From Alkalicoccus saliphilus (GTDB lineage: Bacteria; Bacillota; Bacilli; Bacillales; Salisediminibacteriaceae): DNA of 64,000 bases. The translations under genes were made by a program, and so were the position numbers. The DNA lies in contig NZ_PZJJ01000009.1 of NCBI RefSeq assembly GCF_003044065.1, positions 49,847 through 113,846 of the forward strand, given 5' to 3'. Shown in pieces: positions 11,131 through 18,241 of this stretch (position 1 is its first letter; the number at the start of each line of letters is the position of its first letter). The notes beneath the pieces were generated by a model. The model saw nothing but the letters and a program-made list of their open reading frames with translations, searched no databases and was not told the origin of the DNA.

Positions 11131-12408
11131 ATGAACATTTTGGTTGTCGGCGGCGGCGGACGTGAGCATGCCCTGGCGTGGAAGCTGGCCCAGTCGGATC
11201 ATATAACGGAAGTAATTATTGCACCCGGCAGTGATGCAGCTGCCCAGATGATGGACTGCCGGGTGGAAGAAATACAGGCAGATGATCATGAAGGACTTGT
11301 GCAGCTTGCTCTTGAAGAGGAGATCGAACTTGCAGTCATCGGGCCGGAGCAGCCGCTGACAGAAGGGCTTGCCGACAAAATGAAAGAAGCCGGTATCCCC
11401 GTGTTCGGACCCTCCAAAGCAGCTGCCCGGCTTGAAGGAAGCAAGCAGTTCGCTAAAGAATTGATGCAGAAATACGGAATTCCAACGGCCGCATCCGGCT
11501 ATTTTACGAATCTCGAAGAAGCGAAGGAATACGTCCGCGAGCAGGGGACTCCAATAGTCATTAAAGCTGACGGCCTGGCAGCAGGAAAAGGGGTAACAGT
11601 AGCTGCAGACGAAGAAGAGGCGTTTAAAGCACTGGAACTCATTCTTTCGGAAGAAGCTTTTGGCGAAGCCGGTTCTTCCGTTGTGATCGAAGAATGTCTG
11701 ACTGGAGAAGAAGTATCCTATATGGCACTCGTGAACGGAAATACCGTGGTGCCGCTGCTTCCTGCTCAGGATCATAAACGGGCTTTCGAAGGCGACAAAG
11801 GCCCGAATACTGGAGGGATGGGAGCTTATTCTCCTGTGCCGCACATTGACGAGGAAATTCTGCGCCGTGCGGAAGAAGAGATTTTATGGCCGGCCGCTGA
11901 AGCGATGGTAAAGGAAGGGACCCCTTTTACCGGTGTACTGTACGCCGGCCTGATGATTACGGAGGACGGCCCGAAAGTCATCGAATTCAATGCCCGCTTC
12001 GGAGATCCGGAAGCCCAGGTCGTACTGCCGCTGATGGAAAGCGATCTTGTCGATGTACTTCTTCAAGTGCTCGACGGAAAAACACCGGACATTAAGTGGA
12101 GTGGAGAATCATGCGCCGGGGTGGTAGTCGCATCAGAAGGGTATCCGGGAAGCTACGAAAAAGGCATTCCGTTTACGATGCCGATGACGCGCTCCGACGA
12201 AAAACAGCAGTTTTTCCATGCAGGAACAAAAGTAAATAGTGAAAAAGTCGGCTGGCTGACGACAGGGGGACGTGTTATGCTCCTTTCCTCGCAGGCGCCG
12301 ACTCTGGAAGAAGCTCTTCGTATGACTTATGAAGTGCTTGATTCCAAAGAGTGGGACGGCCTGTTTTACCGTAAGGATATCGGCCATCGTCTCCTGAAAA
12401 CGGAATAA
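11131..12408 (+). CDS. purD: phosphoribosylamine-glycine ligase PurD
   Basis: 425 residues, preceded by GAAGGAGG. ATP-grasp ligase that joins phosphoribosylamine with glycine to give GAR. Visible parts are the N-terminal VVGGGGREHALAW phosphate loop, GPEQPLTEGLADK near residue 72, the ATP-grasp lysine block IKADGLAAGKGV near residue 147, DHKRAFEGDKGPNTGGMGAYSP near residue 213 and EFNARFGDPEAQ near residue 290. It is the last gene of the pur operon and is followed by hairpins and an intrinsic terminator. The order matches Bacillus. Confidence 0.97.
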   Translation: MNILVVGGGGREHALAWKLAQSDHITEVIIAPGSDAAAQMMDCRVEEIQADDHEGLVQLALEEEIELAVIGPEQPLTEGLADKMKEAGIPVFGPSKAAARLEGSKQFAKELMQKYGIPTAASGYFTNLEEAKEYVREQGTPIVIKADGLAAGKGVTVAADEEEAFKALELILSEEAFGEAGSSVVIEECLTGEEVSYMALVNGNTVVPLLPAQDHKRAFEGDKGPNTGGMGAYSPVPHIDEEILRRAEEEILWPAAEAMVKEGTPFTGVLYAGLMITEDGPKVIEFNARFGDPEAQVVLPLMESDLVDVLLQVLDGKTPDIKWSGESCAGVVVASEGYPGSYEKGIPFTMPMTRSDEKQQFFHAGTKVNSEKVGWLTTGGRVMLLSSQAPTLEEALRMTYEVLDSKEWDGLFYRKDIGHRLLKTE

Positions 12409-12471
12409 ACGTATGTAACGATATTTCCTCAACCTTTTTAAGGAGGGGATGTCCCATAAGGGATGGAGCAC

Positions 12472-12507
12472 AAACCCTGTCAGATAAATCTCTGTCTGAC
12501 AGGGTTT
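12472..12507. other. perfect 13-bp inverted repeat after purD
   Basis: AAACCCTGTCAGA (12472-12484) pairs perfectly with 12495-12507 across a 10-nt loop. No T-run follows on the plus strand, so alone it is a poor terminator. It may protect the 3' end of the pur transcript or act with the terminator 35 bp downstream. A related CCTGTCAGA/TCTGACAGG stem is reused in the terminator after camS (39721-39753). The rest of 12409-12670 shows no gene. Confidence 0.6.
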
Positions 12508-12540
12508 GACAACCTTGGTCCGGCTCCACTCGTGTTTTTC

Positions 12541-12579
12541 AGGCTGTCTCTATGAACCATTTGAGACAGCCTCTTTTTT
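12541..12579 (+). terminator. intrinsic terminator of the pur operon
   Basis: Ten-base perfect stem AGGCTGTCTC (12541-12550) / GAGACAGCCT (12563-12572), 12-nt loop, then a T-run at 12574-12579. It closes the plus-strand purE-D operon before the convergent minus-strand gene ending at 12671. Confidence 0.85.
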
Positions 12580-12670
12580 ATTTGACTGTCTTGAAAATAA
12601 AAGAAATAAATAAGAGCCGGACGACTTCGTTTCAAAATGGGATAATTCATTTGTATTTATCTGCTGAAAA

Positions 12671-14335
12671 TCATATAAACAAAGCATTCATTTCCTGCGA
12701 CCTGAACAATTCACTGTACGTTTTATATCCTCCGCTTAAGTTTCTAGCTTCAATTCCATTTTCTTTAAGAATCCGTACAGCAATATATCCTCTCAAACCA
12801 ACCTGGCACGTAATATTTACCGGCTTGTCTTTCGGGAAATCTGCGAGACGCTCTCTTAAACTATCCAAGTCTATATTTACTGCCCCCGGTACCGAACCTT
12901 TTTTAAACTCTTCGGGAGTTCTTACATCGACCAGCATTTCTCCCGCTTCTATACGTTTATTTATTTCCCACGCATGTACTACATCTATTTCTTCTTCAGC
13001 GACGTGGGAAGCAGCATATCCTAACATATTCACCGGATCTTTAGCGGAAGAATATGGGGGAGCGTAGGAAAGTTCGATTTCCTGCAGGTCAAAAACGGTA
13101 AGATTTCCTCTTATTGCTGTCGATATAACGTCCACCCGCTTATCTACTCCTTCTTTACCGACAGCCTGCACACCGAGTATGGTTCCCTGTCCGGGATCAA
13201 AAAGCAGCTTCATCGAAATTTGTTCAGCGCCGGGATAGTATCCGGCATGAGAAAGCGGATGAATGTGAACGGCCTTATAATTTATTCCTGCCTCACGGAG
13301 CTGTTTTTCATTTTTTCCTGCAGAAGCTGCCGTTAAATCAAAAACTTTCGCAATAGCGGTGCCGAGTGTTCCGGGATAAGCTGCAGGTTTCCCGCTGATA
13401 GTATCAGCCACAATTCTTCCTTGACGATTTGCCGGCCAGGCCAGTGGAACGACGACAGGTTTTTGTAAGATATAATCAATGGTTTCAACAGCATCCCCAA
13501 CAGCGTATATATAAGGATCGTCTGTCTGAAGATATTCGTCAACGATAATTCCACCACGTTCCCCGAGAGCGAGACCTGCCTGTTCAGCCAGTTTATTTTC
13601 AGGTGTTACCCCAATGGATAGAATGGTCAAATCGCTGGACAGCTCTTTTCCACTAGAGAGAATAATCTTATTCCCTTTTTGACGGAATTCTTTTACTCCA
13701 TCATTTAAATACAACTCTGCGAAATCTCTTACCCTGTTCTCCACAATAGAAGCCATTTCTTTATCCAGCGGTGCCATAATCTGGTCTGCCATTTCTACTA
13801 TTGTTACGTCCATCCCGCAGGCATAAAGGTTTTCGGCCATCTCCAGCCCAATAAATCCGCCGCCGACGATAACCGCCTGTGCTGGCTTTCTCTCTTCGAT
13901 CCATCCATTAATTTGATCCGTGTCAGGAATATTTCTTAAAGTAAAAAGATTTTCGGACTCTTTTAAACCTGGAATAGGCGGGATTACCGGTCTGGCACCT
14001 GGTGACAATAGGAGCTTATCGTATGATTCTGTGTATTCTTTTCCAGTAGGAAGGTGAACTGCGGTAACTGTTTTAGTATTTCGGTTGATGGACGTAACTT
14101 CCGTTTCGTTACGTATATCCATGGCAAATCTTTTGGACATGCCTTCGACTGTCTGTACAAGCAGTTTTTCTCTTTCCTTTATTTCACCTCCGATATAGTA
14201 GGGAAGTCCACAGTTCGCAAAAGAAACATATTTTCCTCTTTCAAAAACCACTATTTCTGTTTTCTCACTGATTCTCCTTAAGCGTGCTGCGGCTGTTGCG
14301 CCTCCTGCTACGCCTCCCACGACGATAACTTTCAT
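12671..14335 (-). CDS. cdr: CoA-disulfide (persulfide) reductase with C-terminal rhodanese domain
   Basis: 554 residues from the ATG at 14335, preceded by GGAGGGG; a longer start at 14368 would extend into the promoter region. FAD/NAD(P)H-dependent pyridine nucleotide-disulfide oxidoreductase: N-terminal FAD fold VVGGVAGGATAAA (about 5-17), the redox cysteine Cys42 in SFANCGLPYY characteristic of CoA-disulfide reductases, a second nucleotide fold VIVGGGFIGLEMAE near 155, and an FAD-binding AVGDAVE near 280. The last ~100 residues form a rhodanese domain with Cys510 in CQVGLRG. Such CoADR-RHD fusions reduce CoA disulfides, CoA persulfides or polysulfides. The operator-like palindrome on its promoter supports a role in reactive-sulfur handling. 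It stands alone, convergent with the pur operon. Confidence 0.9.
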   Translation of the reverse strand: MKVIVVGGVAGGATAAARLRRISEKTEIVVFERGKYVSFANCGLPYYIGGEIKEREKLLVQTVEGMSKRFAMDIRNETEVTSINRNTKTVTAVHLPTGKEYTESYDKLLLSPGARPVIPPIPGLKESENLFTLRNIPDTDQINGWIEERKPAQAVIVGGGFIGLEMAENLYACGMDVTIVEMADQIMAPLDKEMASIVENRVRDFAELYLNDGVKEFRQKGNKIILSSGKELSSDLTILSIGVTPENKLAEQAGLALGERGGIIVDEYLQTDDPYIYAVGDAVETIDYILQKPVVVPLAWPANRQGRIVADTISGKPAAYPGTLGTAIAKVFDLTAASAGKNEKQLREAGINYKAVHIHPLSHAGYYPGAEQISMKLLFDPGQGTILGVQAVGKEGVDKRVDVISTAIRGNLTVFDLQEIELSYAPPYSSAKDPVNMLGYAASHVAEEEIDVVHAWEINKRIEAGEMLVDVRTPEEFKKGSVPGAVNIDLDSLRERLADFPKDKPVNITCQVGLRGYIAVRILKENGIEARNLSGGYKTYSELFRSQEMNALFI

Positions 14336-14366
14336 AAAAACCCCTCCAATTTGTGAATTATTGAAC

Positions 14367-14412
14367 ATTATACCTATAAGGGTATATTATCACTCGGGTA
14401 TCTTTTTGTCAA
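14367..14412 (-). promoter_or_regulatory. sigma-A promoter with CsoR/CstR-type operator for the CoA-disulfide reductase
   Basis: Read on the minus strand: -35 TTGACA (14412-14407), a 17-nt spacer, -10 TAATAT (14389-14384). The palindrome ATACCTATAAGGGTAT (14370-14385; arms ATACC/GGTAT) lies over the -10 and the predicted start point, where a repressor would block initiation. A further ATACCC half-site lies in the spacer. Palindromes of the ATACC..GGTAT kind are the operators of CsoR-family repressors, including the persulfide sensor CstR that controls CoA persulfide reductase-rhodanese genes. The regulator identity is inferred; no csoR/cstR gene is in the window. Confidence 0.6.
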
Positions 14413-14742
14413 ATAGGGTGTGGGGTATTTTTTATCTACTGCTTTTCATAGCAATAAAGTTAATTTCCAGGGAAGTAATTAAGAGGTAATTCAGTAAAGG
14501 AAGAGCTCAAGCGGAGGTTTACATACAAACATTCATAGAGTCCAGGGGGAGTCGTTAATTTAAAACCCACCGCAGTTTATATCGACCTGCGTATTTTTAT
14601 TTGGAAAGGACTGCTTCCTAAGAAAATATGGGTCTTAGAATTTCCGGAGGTGAAAGGAGCAGAATGTATAAACTAAAAAACCTCCACGACTGTATGTTGT
14701 CATGAAGGTTTTTTCTGGACAGTATTTCAAGGGTGGGTTATC
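14413..14742. other. intergenic region, no convincing gene
   Basis: 330 bp between two minus-strand genes. It contains the fdhA terminator near its left-facing end (14675-14714). A strong GGAGGTGAAAGGAG stretch at 14645-14659 precedes an ATG at 14664 that opens a 13-codon frame running into the terminator stem. It is too short to call a gene. I see nothing else. Confidence 0.5.
14675..14714 (-). terminator. intrinsic terminator of fdhA
   Basis: AAAAAACCT (14675-14683) pairs with AGGTTTTTT (14706-14714), with further partial pairing of CACGAC with GTCATG inside. Read on the minus strand this is a hairpin ending in a T-run, 28 bp beyond the fdhA stop. Confidence 0.75.
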
Positions 14743-15957
14743 TTACTTCAGCATACCGTGCGGGTCGATAACAAATTTCTTGGAGGCACCTTTGTCGAAC
14801 TGCTGGTAACCTGTTGGAGCTTCGTCGAGAGAAATAACGGTCGCATTTACTGCTTTTGCAATCTGCGCACGTCCGCTCAAAATGGAGTTCATGAGCTCTC
14901 TGTGATAGCGCATGACTGGTGTCTGACCGGTTACGAACGTATGGGCTTTGGCCCAGCCGAGTCCAAGACGGATTTTCAGCGTACCTTCTTTCGCATCTTC
15001 ATCCACACCACCAGGGTCGCCAGTAACGTACAGTCCCGGAATGCCGAGTTTTCCACCGGCTCTCGTAAGCTGCATAATGGAGTTGAGGACGGTAGCCGGA
15101 GCTTCTCCTTTGTTGGCTCCGTGGGCGGATGCTTCAAAACCTACAGCATCGACGGCACAGTCGACTTCCGGCGTGCCGAGAATCTGTTCGATCTGTTCTC
15201 CGATGTCGTCATGATCACGGAGGTTGATTGTTTCACATCCAAAACTCTTTGCCTGGTCGAGCCGTTCCTGAATCAGATCTCCTACAATAACAACCGAGGC
15301 ACCGAGAAGCTGGGCGGAATGAGCTGCAGCAAGGCCGACCGGTCCGGCACCGGCAATATAAACGGAACGTCCCGGTCCTACACCGGCACTGTAGGCGCCG
15401 TGAAAGCCTGTTGGAAAGATATCAGAAAGCATCGTCAGATCATGAATTTTCGCCATTGCCTGATCTTTATCCGGAAATTTGAGCAGCTGAAAATCGGCAT
15501 AAGGCACCATAACGTATTCGGATTGACCACCGACCCAGCCGCCCATATCGACGTAGCCGTAAGCTGATCCCGGCCGGTCCGGATTAACGTTCAGACAAAT
15601 ATGCGTGTCTCTTTCTTTACATGCCCGGCATCGTCCGCATGCAATGTTAAACGGTACAGATACAAGGTCCCCTACTTTCATAAACTCCACGTCCCGGCCA
15701 CATTCAATAACTTCTCCAGTAATTTCGTGCCCAAGAATCAATCCTTCCGGAGCTGTTGTTCTTCCCCGTACCATATGCTGATCACTGCCGCAGATGTTGG
15801 TTGTAACTACTTTTAAAATAACGCCGTGGTGACACTTCCTTCCGACGTTCAGCGGGTTGACTCCCGGTCCGTCCCGTAAAACAAGATCCGGATAATCAAT
15901 TTCCTGAACTTCTACTTTGCCCGGCCCCATGTAAGCTACTGCTCTGTTTCCACCCAT
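14743..15957 (-). CDS. fdhA: glutathione-independent formaldehyde dehydrogenase (zinc MDR family)
   Basis: 404 residues. Very close in pattern to Pseudomonas putida formaldehyde dehydrogenase, an NAD-dependent zinc enzyme with tightly bound cofactor that oxidises formaldehyde without glutathione. Catalytic zinc ligands are Cys56 (TTNICGSDQHMVRG) and His77 (GHEITGE). Structural zinc cysteines are 107, 110, 113 and 121 (CGRCRAC...C). The Rossmann motif is AGAGPVGLAAA near residue 200. The family-specific YGYVDMGGWVGGQSEYV segment is present. AGGAGG lies 8 nt before the ATG. About 40 nt upstream of the predicted leader is a near-consensus sigma-54 promoter, and a sigma-54 activator gene is divergent, so the gene is probably inducible by formaldehyde or a related signal. 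Other substrates (alcohols, dismutation) cannot be excluded. Confidence 0.93.
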   Translation of the reverse strand: MGGNRAVAYMGPGKVEVQEIDYPDLVLRDGPGVNPLNVGRKCHHGVILKVVTTNICGSDQHMVRGRTTAPEGLILGHEITGEVIECGRDVEFMKVGDLVSVPFNIACGRCRACKERDTHICLNVNPDRPGSAYGYVDMGGWVGGQSEYVMVPYADFQLLKFPDKDQAMAKIHDLTMLSDIFPTGFHGAYSAGVGPGRSVYIAGAGPVGLAAAHSAQLLGASVVIVGDLIQERLDQAKSFGCETINLRDHDDIGEQIEQILGTPEVDCAVDAVGFEASAHGANKGEAPATVLNSIMQLTRAGGKLGIPGLYVTGDPGGVDEDAKEGTLKIRLGLGWAKAHTFVTGQTPVMRYHRELMNSILSGRAQIAKAVNATVISLDEAPTGYQQFDKGASKKFVIDPHGMLK

Positions 15958-16007
15958 AATGAATAGCCTCCTTTTAATAATTTAAAAGTCGTACGGTTAT
16001 TTATATA

Positions 16008-16023
16008 TGCAAATGACGTGCCA
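16008..16023 (-). promoter_or_regulatory. sigma-54 (-24/-12) promoter driving fdhA
   Basis: On the minus strand the sequence is TGGCACG-TCAT-TTGCA, matching the sigma-54 consensus TGGCACG-N4-TTGC with the invariant GG and GC dinucleotides and correct spacing. Transcription would begin near 15997, leaving a ~40-nt leader with an AGGAGG site before fdhA. The neighbouring divergent gene encodes a sigma-54 activator with GAFTGA, so sequence and context agree. Activator sites should lie at 16030-16150; I see no clear palindrome there. Confidence 0.88.
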
Positions 16024-16164
16024 AAACACTAAATACTGAAGTGGAGCGGTTTCATAACAGATGAAAAATAAAATGTGTAAATATTTCGGACGTGGTGTTG
16101 GAAAATAGTACAAAAAATTCCGAATCTTTAGTAAGATAGAAGGAAAGTGGTTAAAGGAGGACAG

Positions 16165-17649
16165 ATGCCCGTGGAGCAGCTGCTGATTCATGCCTCGTGG
16201 AAGCGCTGTCAGATATCCGGATTATCTCCGGAAGGACCGGTAGGAGAGTCAAAACTGAACGGCAGATTACTTCATGATCTGCTGGAACAGAGTGAATTTT
16301 TCCTTGAAGCTGTACGCCCATATTTAAAAATACTAGGGAAGGGAAAGCAGAACTGTACGGCTGTGGTTGTTAATAACGACGGGTATATATTGAGTAAGGA
16401 AGGAAGTCTCGGTGACGAAAATCTTGACCGGAGTATGGACATCGGTACGAACTGGTCGGAAGAAAACAAAGGGACGAATGCTATGGGAGTTGTTCTGCAT
16501 GAAAAAACTTCTGCGGTTATAAAAGGCTCTCATCACTACTGCAGAAAGCATCGTATATTAACGTGCGCTGCAAGTCCTGTTTTTAATCCAAAAGGAGAGC
16601 TTCTCGGGGCAGTGAACGTCAGCACAACAGAAGAAGGAAGCGGAACGTCCCTGCTGCAGGCAGTGAAAGTAGCTGCTGCCGCGGCTGAAAACTCACTTCA
16701 CCATACAGTTCCACGCCGGCCGGAACTTACCGGAAAGCCGCTGTACAAAATGGAGGACATTGCCGGAGCGTGCGAAAAGGTTGAAAAGATAAAAGAAATG
16801 GCTGAAAAAGCAGCTATGCTGGACTATCCAGTTATTATATACGGTGAAAGCGGAACGGGGAAAGAGCTGCTTGCTCAAAGTCTGCACACTGCCGGTCCGA
16901 GAAGGATTGGTCCTTTTACTGCCTTGAACTGCAGTGCACTGCCGGAAACACTGATTGAAAGTGAGCTGTTCGGCTACGAAAAAGGTGCATTTACAGGGGC
17001 ACAGAGTAAAGGGAAAGCAGGGAAATTTGAGGAAGCAGACGGTGGAACAATTCTGCTGGACGAAGCTGGTGATTTATCGTTGAAAGCCCAGGGGACCCTT
17101 CTTCGTGTACTGCAGGAAAAGAAAGTTACCAGGCTTGGTGGAGGAAAAGAAATTCCTGTTGATGTAAGAGTGATAGCCGCCACAAACAAAAATCTTCAAA
17201 AAGAAATAGCAGAAGGCCGGTTTCGAAAAGATCTTTATTTTCGGTTAAAGGGCATTTTTCTTACTATGCCTCCTCTCCGTGAAAGAACAGATATCCTGAA
17301 TATGGCAGGATATCTCCTGCAGAAGATATCGCCGGTATCAAAAAAGATATCCCCCGGGGCCGCGGAAAAAATAGTTCGTTATTCATGGCCGGGCAATGTA
17401 AGAGAGCTGGAAAGCGTACTGATGCAGGCTGCTTTTTTGAGCGGAGATACGATTCAAAAAGAACATGTTCAGTTTGAAAGTGTCTACGAAATGGAAAACT
17501 CCGGATGGACGCTTGAAGAAACTGAAAAAAATGCTGTTCTGGAAGCCTTGGAATGGGCCGGAGGAAATGTAAGTCTGGCGGCAGAACGGCTTCAGACGAG
17601 CAGAAGTACGTTGTATGCCAAAATGAAAAAGTACAACTTAAATTCGTAG
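16165..17649 (+). CDS. sigma-54-dependent transcriptional activator (AcoR-like: GAF, AAA+, Fis-type HTH)
   Basis: 494 residues from the ATG at 16165 (AAAGGAGG upstream, spacing short); GTG at 16171 is an alternative. The N-terminal ~200 residues look like an AcoR-type sensor region with a GAF-like part containing GTNWSEENKGTNAMG and the CAASPVFNPKGELLGAVNVS strand pair. The central AAA+ domain (about 230-430) has Walker A GESGTGKE, the sigma-54 contact loop GAFTGA, Walker B GGTILLDEAG and arginine-finger region FRKDLYFRL. The C terminus is a Fis-type helix-turn-helix (NVSLAAERLQTSRSTLYAKMKKY). Divergent from fdhA, whose promoter is sigma-54 type; it probably activates fdhA in response to a small-molecule signal at the GAF domain. 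No response-regulator receiver is present. Confidence 0.9.
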   Translation: MPVEQLLIHASWKRCQISGLSPEGPVGESKLNGRLLHDLLEQSEFFLEAVRPYLKILGKGKQNCTAVVVNNDGYILSKEGSLGDENLDRSMDIGTNWSEENKGTNAMGVVLHEKTSAVIKGSHHYCRKHRILTCAASPVFNPKGELLGAVNVSTTEEGSGTSLLQAVKVAAAAAENSLHHTVPRRPELTGKPLYKMEDIAGACEKVEKIKEMAEKAAMLDYPVIIYGESGTGKELLAQSLHTAGPRRIGPFTALNCSALPETLIESELFGYEKGAFTGAQSKGKAGKFEEADGGTILLDEAGDLSLKAQGTLLRVLQEKKVTRLGGGKEIPVDVRVIAATNKNLQKEIAEGRFRKDLYFRLKGIFLTMPPLRERTDILNMAGYLLQKISPVSKKISPGAAEKIVRYSWPGNVRELESVLMQAAFLSGDTIQKEHVQFESVYEMENSGWTLEETEKNAVLEALEWAGGNVSLAAERLQTSRSTLYAKMKKYNLNS

Positions 17650-18005
17650 CTTCCCGGTTTAATAACTGCTGCAAAAGAACTGAATAACCTGTGGGAAGTC
17701 CGGTTTACGTTTCTTTTTCCCATACGGAAAAAAGCCGGGGGAGTATTAATGCCGGCACACGTCATTAACAGAGATATCCATGCAGGACCGCTGCACCGTG
17801 ATGGATGAAAATAAGGTTCCCTCCCGATGGAAGCAAAGGCGAACGTTTATCGCTTATATACTTTATTTTCAAGGTAACTGATTTCAAAAATTAAACAGAA
17901 GCAGTATGTGAATAATTAGGAAAAAAGGTCTAAATTACCTGCTTTTCTTTTTCTTTTCTTCGTTGATTTAATAGGTATTACGAAATATAATTAAACAAAC
18001 AGGAT

Positions 18006-18035
18006 TTGACAGAAAGTCCGTTAGTGGAGTAGATA
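18006..18035 (+). promoter_or_regulatory. candidate sigma-A promoter upstream of the ggt operon
   Basis: Consensus -35 TTGACA (18006-18011), 18-nt spacer, weak -10 TAGATA (18030-18035). It would give a leader of about 200 nt that contains a terminator-like hairpin just before the ribosome binding site. Confidence 0.45.
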
Positions 18036-18167
18036 TATATATGCTGCCATCACAAGGTGCCGGCTTCCCGGCTGCCTGACGCAGCGTGATTCTCCCATTG
18101 CTTATTTCCGTTGTTTTCCTGCGCCACAAATTAATAATAAAACCACTGCTGTTTGGATATCGTATAG

Positions 18168-18208
18168 GAAGAAAACTTTCTTGAAAAAGAAGGCTTTCTT
18201 CTTTTTTT
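18168..18208 (+). terminator. terminator-like hairpin in the ggt leader (possible attenuator)
   Basis: 15-nt arms (18168-18182 and 18187-18201) pair with two mismatches around a GAAA loop and are followed by seven T residues (18202-18208). The hairpin ends 33 bp before the ggt ATG. With a promoter-like sequence 130 bp upstream and no plus-strand gene for over 500 bp, a conditional terminator for the ggt operon is more attractive than a simple terminator of the activator gene, but this is inference. Confidence 0.6.
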
Positions 18209-18241
18209 GTAGGATTAATACAGTTGTCAGGAGGAAAAGTA

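Larger units (their letters stand above)
17650..18241. other. 592-bp intergenic region with promoter, repeat fragment and leader hairpin
   Basis: No convincing gene. It holds a candidate sigma-A promoter at 18006-18035, GC-rich inverted sequence at 18056-18085 (GCCGG/CCGGC), and the terminator-like hairpin at 18168-18208 directly before ggt. The block at 17823-17874 resembles 32936-32978: both have a GATGGAA/CATGGAA-type stretch leading to GCGAACGTT, then TTTATTTTCAAGG, suggesting a dispersed repeat. Confidence 0.5.

Noticed and set aside
12552..13067. 171-codon plus-strand open frame opposite the CoA-disulfide reductase
   Set aside because: Antisense shadow of a real gene; no ribosome site.
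14664..14705. 13-codon frame after a strong GGAGG site
   Set aside because: It runs into the fdhA terminator stem and is too short; the purine-rich site may be chance.
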